This document shows positions 1-6,786 of a stretch of DNA of 64,000 bases, piece after piece. This DNA is from an uncultured Agathobacter sp. (GTDB lineage Bacteria > Bacillota > Clostridia > Lachnospirales > Lachnospiraceae). A program made the position numbers and the translations under genes. The stretch lies in NCBI GenBank assembly GCA_934307695.1, contig CAKRCS010000005.1, positions 1 through 64,000 of the forward strand. The letters run 5' to 3'. Within the stretch, counting starts at the first letter, position 1; each line of letters opens with the position of its first letter. The notes below the pieces were generated by a model that worked only from the letters and a program-made list of their open reading frames with translations, was not told where the DNA came from and made no database searches.

Positions 1-336
1 CTTATTGGAGCAACACTGACTTAGAGGCAGTTCCCGTTGAAGAAAGCGAGTTGCCAAACTAAGCAGAACAATTCCAATTTGTCAATTACATGAGATATTG
101 AAAGAGCCAGTCCATTTTGTAAAAAGGGAGTTTTATTTTAACATTATAGAGCGTCTGGATAATCCTGTCATCACATTTACGCATTTTTACTCAGATATAC
201 CTTCGGAGTTATCATTTGGCAATATTGACATAATAATTTATAGAAGTTAGTATATCTTAAAAGAAGATGTCGAAAATGCGCGGGGCTACTTTGCGCAGAC
301 ACCAAAAGAGCAACTTATAATTCGGAGGAAATAGAT
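1..336. other. Upstream region without an intact gene
   Basis: Positions 3-62 read as the last 19 codons of a plus-strand frame ending in TAA (…EESELPN), possibly the tail of a gene that starts outside the window; it is too short to identify. Positions about 40-247 carry another open but startless frame that I cannot assign. The stretch is AT-rich compared with the genes that follow. The last 110 bases hold the promoter and leader of the C69 peptidase gene. I see no RNA gene or clear terminator. Confidence 0.4.
225..253 (+). promoter_or_regulatory. Sigma-A type promoter for the C69 peptidase gene
   Basis: TTGACA at 225-230 and TAGTAT at 248-253 are separated by 17 bases. The predicted transcript start lies near 260, leaving a leader of about 75 bases. 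A strong ribosome binding site (GGAGG at about 323-327) precedes the ATG at 337. Confidence 0.6.
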
Positions 337-1800
337 ATGCCTTGTACAACAGTATTAGTAGGAAAAAAAGCGACCAACGACAACTCAACCATGATCGCGA
401 GAACGGATGACGGATTTTTTGATGTGAAAAAGATGGTGGTTGTGGAGCCGAAAAAGCAGCCAAGAAAATACAAAAGTGTACTGTCACATGTGGAGATCGA
501 GCTGCCGGATAACCCGATGCGCTACACTTCCTGTCCGAGTGTGGACAAAAAGGATGGAATCTGGGCTGCGACCGGAATCAACGAGGCAAACGTCGGAATG
601 ACAGCAACGGAGACGATCACGACGAATCCGCGCGTGCTGGCGGCAGATCCGATGGTGACGTATGAAAAAGCCAAGAAGCGGGGCGAAAAGGATAAAATCG
701 GCGGAATCGGGGAGGAGGACATTGTCGTTCTGGTTCTTCCGTATATCCACACCGCAAGAGAAGGTGTCGTCCGTCTTGCAGCATTGCTGGAGCAGTACGG
801 TACATACGAGTCAAACGGTATCGCGTTTAACGATGTCAATGAGGTCTGGTGGCTGGAGACGATCGGCGGTCATCACTGGATGGCTAGAAGGGTAAAGGAC
901 GATGAGTGTGTGGTCAATCCGAACCAGTTCGGCATGGATTATTTCGACTTTGAGGATGCTTACGGTGCGCAGAAGGAATATATGTGCTCGAAGGACTTAA
1001 AGGAGTTCATGGAGGAGAATGATTTAAACCTCAACAAAGAGGGCAAATTCAATCCGCGCTATGTGTTTGGCTCCCATTCCGACATGGATCACATATACAA
1101 TACGCCGAGAGCATGGTTCATGGGACGTTACCTTGCTCCGTCACAGTATAAATGGGAAGGGGAAAATGCCGATTTTACACCGGAAAGTGACAATATCCCT
1201 TGGTCTTTTGTCCCGGATAAAAAGGTCACGATCGAGGATGTAAAGTACATGCTTTCTTCCTATTATCAGGGGACTGCGTTTAATCCGTACACCAGCCAGG
1301 ATACCGGAGTGAGGGGAAAATACCGCTCCATCGGAATCAACCGCACCGGTGTCACCTCCATCTGCCAGATCCGCGATAATGTGCCGGAGGCATTGCAGGG
1401 CTTGGAGTGGATCTGCTATGGTTCCACCGCATTTGGCGCAATTATTCCGGTATACACGAATGTGACAAAGCTTCCAAAATACATAAATGATGTGACACTC
1501 GACACATCAACGGAGAATCTGTACTGGGGCAGCCGCTTGATCGGCGTACTCGCAGATGCAAACTATGCAAGCAGCATTCCGTTTGTGGAACGCTATCAGA
1601 ATGCAGTAGCAGCGGAGGGCAGACGGCTTGTAAAGGAATACGATAAGAAAATGGCTGAGGCAGGGAACTATACCATTTCCGTAGAGGCGAATGAGGAGAT
1701 CTGCAAGATGGCAAAGAAGAAAACCATCGATACCTTAAACAAGGTTCTGCATGACGCAAGCATCCACATGAAAAACGGATACAACCGGGGCGACAATTAA
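337..1800 (+). CDS. pepD: C69-family dipeptidase (PepD-like, N-terminal Cys nucleophile)
   Basis: The 487-residue protein begins MPCTTVLVGKKA. C69 peptidases of the Lactobacillus PepD kind are Ntn-hydrolases that process a very short propeptide to free an N-terminal Cys, so Cys3 is the expected nucleophile. Other family hallmarks are IARTDDG just after the N-terminus and the glycine-rich IGGHHWMARRV block near residue 175. No signal peptide or membrane segment is seen, so the enzyme is likely cytoplasmic and cleaves dipeptides from imported peptides. The start is set by GGAGG eight to nine bases upstream. The gene is transcribed alone from the promoter at 225-253; no obvious terminator separates it from the next leader, so readthrough is possible. 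Confidence 0.88.
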   Translation: MPCTTVLVGKKATNDNSTMIARTDDGFFDVKKMVVVEPKKQPRKYKSVLSHVEIELPDNPMRYTSCPSVDKKDGIWAATGINEANVGMTATETITTNPRVLAADPMVTYEKAKKRGEKDKIGGIGEEDIVVLVLPYIHTAREGVVRLAALLEQYGTYESNGIAFNDVNEVWWLETIGGHHWMARRVKDDECVVNPNQFGMDYFDFEDAYGAQKEYMCSKDLKEFMEENDLNLNKEGKFNPRYVFGSHSDMDHIYNTPRAWFMGRYLAPSQYKWEGENADFTPESDNIPWSFVPDKKVTIEDVKYMLSSYYQGTAFNPYTSQDTGVRGKYRSIGINRTGVTSICQIRDNVPEALQGLEWICYGSTAFGAIIPVYTNVTKLPKYINDVTLDTSTENLYWGSRLIGVLADANYASSIPFVERYQNAVAAEGRRLVKEYDKKMAEAGNYTISVEANEEICKMAKKKTIDTLNKVLHDASIHMKNGYNRGDN

Positions 1801-1808
1801 AACACCCC

Positions 1809-1838
1809 TTGACAAAACTTCCACTTCCGTGGTTAAAT
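1809..1838 (+). promoter_or_regulatory. Promoter of the purine module
   Basis: TTGACA at 1809-1814 with a weaker TTAAAT at 1833-1838, spacing 18. The start point would be near 1845, which is exactly where the 5' strand of ZTP aptamer helix P1 begins. Confidence 0.5.
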
Positions 1839-1844
1839 TATTTT

Positions 1845-1936
1845 GTTATATGACTGACGGAAGTGGAATAACCACATGGAGTATAACGAGAGAATGCCGA
1901 CCGTCTGGGCGATGCCTGGGGGAGTTGGCTTTTTTT
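1845..1936 (+). promoter_or_regulatory. ZTP (pfl) riboswitch with intrinsic terminator
   Basis: The aptamer fits the ZTP/pfl consensus. P1 is GTTATA (1845-1850) with TATAAC (1882-1887). The J1/2 core GACTGACG lies at 1852-1859. P2 is GTGG/CCAC (1863-1866, 1872-1875), followed by GGAG, and the 3' pseudoknot hairpin element CCGTCTGGGC is at 1901-1910. A terminator overlaps the 3' end: GCCGAC (1896-1901) pairs with GTTGGC (1924-1929), with an inner GGGC/GCCT helix, followed by seven T (1930-1936). ZTP and ZMP rise when 10-formyl-THF is short; binding should stabilise the 3' aptamer part and stop terminator formation. Both downstream genes act on ZMP (AICAR) or its product, so the context agrees. 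The aptamer call is by eye but every conserved block is present. Confidence 0.93.
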
Positions 1937-1991
1937 GTACCAAGATGTACAAAGGGAGAGCACAGGCAGGTTTTCACAAGGAGGAAAAAAC

Positions 1992-2708
1992 ATGAAATTG
2001 CAGTCACTTGCAGCAGAGTTGTCAGCTACTACTTATCCGGGCAGAGGAATCGTGATCGGACGTTCCAAGGACGGAAAGAAAGCCGTTACCGCTTATTTTA
2101 TCATGGGAAGAAGCGAGAACAGCCGCAATCGTGTATTTGTAGAGGATGGAGAGGGAATCCGCACCGAGGCATTTGATCCGTCGAAGCTGGTTGATCCGAG
2201 CCTGATCATCTATGCGCCGGTTCGTGTTCTTGGAAATAAAACGATCGTGACCAACGGCGACCAGACCGATACGATCTATGATCTGATGGATCGTCAGATG
2301 ACATTTGAGCAGTCTTTGAGAACCCGCGAATTTGAGCCGGATGCTCCAAATTTTACCCCGCGTATCTCCGGAATCATGCACATTGAAGATGGAAAATACA
2401 ATTATGCAATGTCCATTTTAAAGAGCAACAACGGCAATCCGGACTCCTGCAACCGTTATACATTTGCTTATGAGAACCCGCTTGCAGGCGAGGGACGTTT
2501 TATCCACACTTACATGGGCGATGGCAACCCGCTTCCAAGCTTTGAGGGAGAGCCGACATGGGTGGACATTGATGGAGACATCGACAGCTTCACCAAGCTT
2601 GTATGGGACAATTTGAACGAGGAGAATAAGGTTTCTCTGTTCGTACGTTTTATTGATATCGAAACCGGAGAATACGAGAGCAGAATTGTAAATAAGAACG
2701 TTCGCTAA
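1992..2708 (+). CDS. IMP cyclohydrolase, stand-alone (PurO/IMP_cyclohyd family)
   Basis: The 238-residue protein matches the IMP cyclohydrolase-like family known from archaeal PurO and from clostridia: an N-terminal YPGRGIVIGRS block, then a sandwich fold with SRNRVFV and YAPVRVLG segments. It should close the ring of FAICAR to give IMP, the last step of de novo purine synthesis, in the cytoplasm. The start at 1992 follows AAGGAGG; an in-frame ATG at 1935 lies inside the riboswitch terminator region and is unlikely. The gene ends 21 bases before the AICAR formyltransferase gene, and both are controlled by the ZTP riboswitch upstream. The pair replaces the usual bifunctional PurH. Function is inferred from family and neighbour. 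Confidence 0.82.
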   Translation: MKLQSLAAELSATTYPGRGIVIGRSKDGKKAVTAYFIMGRSENSRNRVFVEDGEGIRTEAFDPSKLVDPSLIIYAPVRVLGNKTIVTNGDQTDTIYDLMDRQMTFEQSLRTREFEPDAPNFTPRISGIMHIEDGKYNYAMSILKSNNGNPDSCNRYTFAYENPLAGEGRFIHTYMGDGNPLPSFEGEPTWVDIDGDIDSFTKLVWDNLNEENKVSLFVRFIDIETGEYESRIVNKNVR

Positions 2709-2729
2709 GTCAGATAAGGAGAGAAGATC

Positions 2730-3908
2730 ATGCAGGAATATGAATTAAAATATGGATGTAACCCAAATCAGAAGCCATCACGCATTTATATGCAAAACGG
2801 AGAGCTTCCGATCAAAGTGTTAAACGGCAGAGCCGGATATATCAATTTCTTGGACGCTTTTAACGGCTGGCAGCTTGTGCGCGAGTTGAAGAGAGCGACC
2901 GGACTTGCAGCAGCAACTTCATTTAAGCATGTTTCACCGGCTGGTGCAGCAGTGGGACTTCCGCTCAGCGAGGTTGAGAAGAAGATTTACTGGGTAGACG
3001 ATCTGGATATTGAGTTCACTCCGCTGGCAAATGCGTATATCCGTGCAAGAGGCGCAGATCGTATGTCCTCCTTCGGAGATTTTATCTCACTTTCCGATGT
3101 GTGCGATGCAAGCACAGCAACCGTTATTAAGCGCGAGGTATCTGACGGAATCATAGCTCCGGGATACACCGATGAGGCACTTGCTATCTTAAAGGAGAAA
3201 AAGAAGGGCAATTACTGTGTTATCGAGATTGATCCAGACTATGAGCCGGCACCGATCGAGCACAAAGAGGTATTTGGAATCACCTTCGAGCAGGGAAGAA
3301 ATGAGCTGGTGATCGATGACAAGTTCTTTAGCAATGTTGTGACCAAGAACAAGGATTTAACTGAGCAGGCAAAGATGGATCTTGCAATCGCAATGATCAC
3401 CTTAAAGTATACACAGTCCAATTCTGTATGCTTCGTCAAGGGCGGACAAGCAATCGGTATCGGCGCAGGACAGCAGTCCCGTATCCATTGCACCAGACTT
3501 GCAGGCTCAAAGGCAGACAACTGGTGGCTGCGTCAGTCTCCGCAGGTACTTGGACTTCCTTTCGTGGATGACATCAAGCGTGCAGACCGTGACAATACGA
3601 TTGATCTTTACATGGGCGAGGATTACATGGACGTTCTCGCAGAGGGCGAGTGGCAGAAGTATTTCAAGGTTAAGCCGGATGTGTTTACCGCAGAGGAAAA
3701 GCGTGCATGGCTTGATAAGAACACCGATGTTGCACTTGGCTCTGATGCATTTTTCCCATTTGGGGACAATATTGAGCGTGCGTTCAAGAGCGGCGTAAAA
3801 TATGTTGCACAGCCGGGCGGATCTATCCGCGATGATCAGGTAATCGCTACCTGTGACAAGCACGATATGGTCATGAGCTTTACCGGACTGCGTTTGTTCC
3901 ATCACTAA
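2730..3908 (+). CDS. purH: AICAR formyltransferase, stand-alone PurH-type domain
   Basis: This 392-residue protein corresponds to the AICAR transformylase half of PurH and lacks the N-terminal MGS-like IMP cyclohydrolase domain. It begins with the typical LKYGCNPNQKP. Other family motifs are TSFKHVSPAGAAVG (catalytic Lys-His region, about residues 64-77), TLKYTQSNSV and GAGQQSRIHCTRLAG. The reaction transfers a formyl group from 10-formyl-THF to AICAR (ZMP), giving FAICAR for the upstream cyclohydrolase. A GGAGAG ribosome binding site precedes the ATG. It is the last gene of the unit, closed by the terminator at 3941-3970. A fused PurH elsewhere in the genome cannot be excluded. Confidence 0.9.
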   Translation: MQEYELKYGCNPNQKPSRIYMQNGELPIKVLNGRAGYINFLDAFNGWQLVRELKRATGLAAATSFKHVSPAGAAVGLPLSEVEKKIYWVDDLDIEFTPLANAYIRARGADRMSSFGDFISLSDVCDASTATVIKREVSDGIIAPGYTDEALAILKEKKKGNYCVIEIDPDYEPAPIEHKEVFGITFEQGRNELVIDDKFFSNVVTKNKDLTEQAKMDLAIAMITLKYTQSNSVCFVKGGQAIGIGAGQQSRIHCTRLAGSKADNWWLRQSPQVLGLPFVDDIKRADRDNTIDLYMGEDYMDVLAEGEWQKYFKVKPDVFTAEEKRAWLDKNTDVALGSDAFFPFGDNIERAFKSGVKYVAQPGGSIRDDQVIATCDKHDMVMSFTGLRLFHH

Positions 3909-3940
3909 TTTCAAAGGGAACTGAATAGGAAAGTTTAATT

Positions 3941-3970
3941 AAGCGCTCATCCTGATGGATGGGCGCTTTT
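3941..3970 (+). terminator. Terminator after the purine module
   Basis: AAGCGCTCATCC (3941-3952) pairs with GGATGGGCGCTT (3957-3968) with one G-T pair and a 4-base loop, followed by a short T run. Confidence 0.85.
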
Positions 3971-4036
3971 CAAATATTAAAATATTTTTTCATAATTCTT
4001 TCATGGAATGTTTATTCTTTTTAAGCTCCAATGGTA

Positions 4037-4042
4037 TATAAT
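4037..4042 (+). promoter_or_regulatory. -10 box upstream of the alarmone synthetase gene
   Basis: A perfect TATAAT lies at 4037-4042. The matching -35 region around 4012-4019 is weak. If used, transcription starts near 4049, which argues against the in-frame ATG at 4008 and for a start at 4050 or 4062. Confidence 0.4.
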
Positions 4043-4061
4043 GGAAGTTATGGAAGAACAA

Positions 4062-4871
4062 ATGAAGATCAATACCGTAATTGAATACCAAAGAACAGAG
4101 GATGCGGCACAGGGATCAGAAAACGCCGGAAGGGCGGCACAGCCCACAACGGAGCAACTGGTGCAGGAGGCTACGGAGTTCCGGAGAACGCAGATGTCGC
4201 AGGAAAATATAGAACCAAAAAACGAGAATGATGTCTATCTGCCGCAGACGGTTGAGTATCTGGATATGGATCTGCAATACCGCAAGCTGCTTTATATCCA
4301 TGAGGCAGCCGTGCAGCAGTTGGTTGCAAAGCTCAATATCCTAAAGGGTGAGTTTCAGTTCAACAATGACCGCAATCCGATTTCAACAATATCCAGCAGA
4401 ATCAAATCGAAGGAGAGTATTATATACAAAATACATAAGAAGGGCGTGCCGATGACGGTCAGCTCTCTTCTTAAAAATGTGCATGATATTGCAGGAGTCC
4501 GTGTAGTCTGCCCGTTTATCGAGGATGTGTACTATGTGGCTCGTATGCTTGTGAAGCAGCGCGACATTGAAGTGATTGAAGTTAAGGATTATATCCGTCA
4601 GCCGAAGCCGAACGGGTATCGGAGCCTTCATCTGATCGCGGCAGTCCGCGTGGATTTTGCGGAGGCTTCGCGGTCTATTCCGGTAGAGATACAGATACGG
4701 ACGATCGCGATGGATTTCTGGGCGAGCACGGAGCACCAGCTGCGCTATAAAAAGGATCGGGTATTTTCCGAAGAATTGCAGGACAAGCTAAAAAATTGTG
4801 CGGATCTGATGGCACAGGCAGATGCACAGATGCAGGAAATTGCCGGGGACTTTGGATCGGAGCAGTGGTAA
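4062..4871 (+). CDS. Small alarmone synthetase, RelA/SpoT synthetase domain ((p)ppGpp synthase)
   Basis: From the chosen start the protein has 269 residues. About residues 75-245 form a RelA/SpoT nucleotidyltransferase domain: SRIKSKESIIYKI, DIAGVRVVCPF, RQPKPNGYRSLHL and VEIQIRTIAMDFWASTEH are the substrate-binding and catalytic blocks of GTP pyrophosphokinases. There is no HD hydrolase, TGS or ACT domain, so it is a synthetase-only protein of the YjbM/YwaC type that transfers pyrophosphate from ATP to GDP/GTP. The first 65 residues are polar and low in complexity. The start is uncertain: a TATAAT at 4037-4042 makes the ATG at 4008 unlikely; ATG 4062 has GGAAGA just upstream and ATG 4050 would be nearly leaderless. 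It is a single gene closed by the terminator at 4910-4942. Confidence 0.88.
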   Translation: MKINTVIEYQRTEDAAQGSENAGRAAQPTTEQLVQEATEFRRTQMSQENIEPKNENDVYLPQTVEYLDMDLQYRKLLYIHEAAVQQLVAKLNILKGEFQFNNDRNPISTISSRIKSKESIIYKIHKKGVPMTVSSLLKNVHDIAGVRVVCPFIEDVYYVARMLVKQRDIEVIEVKDYIRQPKPNGYRSLHLIAAVRVDFAEASRSIPVEIQIRTIAMDFWASTEHQLRYKKDRVFSEELQDKLKNCADLMAQADAQMQEIAGDFGSEQW

Positions 4872-4909
4872 GCAGAAATACGAGAATAGAATAGATTTGA
4901 TAGCGGAAG

Positions 4910-4942
4910 CAGCCGGCATAGAGAATATGCCGGCTGTTTTTT
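4910..4942 (+). terminator. Terminator after the alarmone synthetase gene
   Basis: CAGCCGGCAT pairs with ATGCCGGCTG around a 7-base loop, followed by six T. The tandem repeat array begins directly after it. Confidence 0.9.
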
Positions 4943-4948
4943 GTTAGA

Positions 4949-5610
4949 TGCAGCAGTAATACCCCAAAGACAAGGCGCGTCGGGGCAAGACAAGGTGAAA
5001 TGCAGCTGCAATGCCCCAAGGCTAGGAAGAGCTGGGGCACGGTAGAGCAAAATGTAGCTGTGATACCCCAAAAACAAAGAACGCCGGGGTATGTCAGAAC
5101 AAAATGTAGCTGTGATACCCAAAAAACAAAGAACGCCGGGGCATGTCAGAACAAAATGTAGCATTAATACCCCAAAGACAAGGAGTGTCGGGGCAAAACA
5201 GAGCAAAATACAGCCGCGATACCCCGCGGACAAGGAGCGTCGGGGTATGTCAGAACAAAATGCAGCAGTAATACCCCAAAGACAAGGTGCGTCGGGGCGT
5301 GTCAGAACAAAATGTGGCTGTGATACCCCAAAAACAAAGAATGCAGGGGTATGTCAGAACAAAATGTAGCTGTAATACCCCAAAGACAAGGAGTGTCGGG
5401 GCAAAACAGAGCAAAATGTAGCTGTAATACCCCAAAGACAAGGCGCGCCGGGGTAAAACAGAGCAAAATACAGCCGCGATACCCCGCGGACAAGGAGCGC
5501 CGGGGCATGTCAGAACAAAATGCAGCAGTAATACCCCAAAGACAAGGCGCGTCGGGGCATGTCAGAACAAAATGTAGCCATTCTGCCCCAAGACCGGTGC
5601 GTGGGGGCAA
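4949..5610. repeat. 52-bp tandem repeat array, 13 units
   Basis: Units begin (at the base before the CCCC core) at 4961, 5013, 5065, 5117, 5169, 5221, 5273, 5325, 5377, 5429, 5481, 5533 and 5585. Every step is exactly 52 bases, and only the last unit shows a 2-base shortening. Each unit holds CCCC, a variable 16-base middle and GGGG, then a linker of about 27 bases that reads ATGTCAGAACAAAATG or AAAACAGAGCAAAAT. C4 is intact in 12 of 13 units and G4 in all. Units 5-7 resemble units 10-12, so a five-unit (260-bp) block was probably copied. 52 is not a multiple of 3. Several frames on both strands stay open, but none has a good ribosome binding site or a stable protein pattern. The array fills the gap between the terminator at 4910-4942 and the promoter of the efflux operon. 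Its function is unknown. Confidence 0.95.
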
Positions 5611-5639
5611 AACCAGAAAGAATAAATCACAGAAATCTA

Positions 5640-5668
5640 TTTAAAAAGTAGGAGAGATAAGGTATGAT
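5640..5668 (+). promoter_or_regulatory. Promoter of the ABC efflux operon
   Basis: TTTAAA at 5640-5645 and TATGAT at 5663-5668 are separated by 17 bases. The leader is about 23 bases, with a TGGGGG ribosome binding site before the GTG at 5698. Confidence 0.5.
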
Positions 5669-5697
5669 GAAAAATAGAAAATAATGGGGGAACTATC

Positions 5698-6786
5698 GTG
5701 AAAAAAGGAACATATTTGATCGCGTTTGTGCTTGCGGGGGCCATGCTATCGGGCGGATGCAGTGTTCTGCCGGAGCAGACGGTCGAACACCCGAATGTCG
5801 TAGTCGAAGCCGTGGAGGAGACGGACTATAATCTGGCACAGGTGGAGCGAGGAGATATCTATCTGACGCAGAAGCTTTTCTTTTTGTATGCACAGACCAC
5901 AGAGGAAGCAATTCATTTTGAGACCGAGGGACGCAGAGTGGAAAGCGTGTATGCCAAGGTCGGGGATGAAGTGAAAAAGGGGCAGCTTCTTGCGGAGCTT
6001 TACAGCGAGGATTTGCAGGCAGATCTCGACAATTACAATTATCAAAAGGAATATTACAAGCAGCTGAATGCGCAGGCAGAAGAGCTTTATGCGTATGACT
6101 ATGCAAAGGTTGAAAAGCAGGTTGAGAGCGGTGCGCTGACCGAGGCTGAGGGGACGAGCCAGAAAGCAGCGTTAAAGCAGAGCCTTACGGATACGACCGA
6201 CGCAAATGATGATGCACTTACGATCATAGAGCTGCGCATTCAGGAGCTTGAGACAGAGCTGGCAGGATGTAAGATATATGCCGGGATTGACGGTGTGGTG
6301 ACATTTATTCTGCCGAGACTGGAAGGAAGCACGTCCGATGAGGATGTTACGGTATACCGCATCATCAATTCTGATGAGTGTCTGTTCCGGCTGGAAAATT
6401 CGGAATATGGTGATCAGTTTGAAGTGGGACAGGCAGTATATGTCCAGATCAATGATGAGCTGGGATATGATACGACCGTAAAACGCATAGTGGCATCTGA
6501 CGATCAGACGCCCGCTACTTACACCATCTATCTGGAGCCGGACGAGATTGACACCTCGCTTGAGGTGGGAACCAGAGGCTATGTTACGCTTGTGCTGGAT
6601 GAGCGGCACGATGCTTTGTATCTGCCTAATTCCTGCATTTACACGGCGGATGACCAGACTTATGTGTTTGTCGAGGATGCGGATGGTATGCAGAGCATTC
6701 AATATGTGACCGTTGGGATGAAGGGGGATTCCTACACGGAGATCACAGATGGACTTGGAGAAGGAGATATAGTAATCAGAAAATGA
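5698..6786 (+). CDS. Lipoprotein membrane-fusion/adaptor subunit (HlyD/MacA-like) of an ABC exporter
   Basis: The 362-residue protein starts with GTG and has a lipoprotein signal (MKKGTYLIAF…LSGGC, Cys21). It contains an N-terminal half lipoyl-like motif (VESVYAKVGDEVKKGQLLAEL, about residues 80-100, seen here as an interrupted block), a coiled-coil stretch (about 105-180), the return lipoyl/barrel part (AGIDGVVTF) and a C-terminal barrel ending LGEGDIVIRK. This is the layout of periplasmic-adaptor proteins; in a monoderm it would sit lipid-anchored outside the membrane and work with the FtsX-type permease. It overlaps the second adaptor gene by 4 bases (ATGA). It is the first gene of a five-gene unit. 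The exported substrate cannot be told from the sequence. Confidence 0.8.
   Translation: MKKGTYLIAFVLAGAMLSGGCSVLPEQTVEHPNVVVEAVEETDYNLAQVERGDIYLTQKLFFLYAQTTEEAIHFETEGRRVESVYAKVGDEVKKGQLLAELYSEDLQADLDNYNYQKEYYKQLNAQAEELYAYDYAKVEKQVESGALTEAEGTSQKAALKQSLTDTTDANDDALTIIELRIQELETELAGCKIYAGIDGVVTFILPRLEGSTSDEDVTVYRIINSDECLFRLENSEYGDQFEVGQAVYVQINDELGYDTTVKRIVASDDQTPATYTIYLEPDEIDTSLEVGTRGYVTLVLDERHDALYLPNSCIYTADDQTYVFVEDADGMQSIQYVTVGMKGDSYTEITDGLGEGDIVIRK

Noticed and set aside
1801..1936. Guanine/adenine (purine) or PRPP riboswitch before the purine genes
   Set aside because: The conserved purine-aptamer loops are absent, while all ZTP aptamer blocks are present.
4949..5610. CRISPR array
   Set aside because: The whole 52-bp unit is repeated with gradual changes; there are no short identical repeats separated by unique spacers, and no cas genes nearby.
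4745..5644. Protein-coding frames of 60-160 codons across the repeat array on both strands
   Set aside because: They arise from the repeat, lack good ribosome binding sites, overlap a terminator, and change frame every unit because 52 is not divisible by 3.
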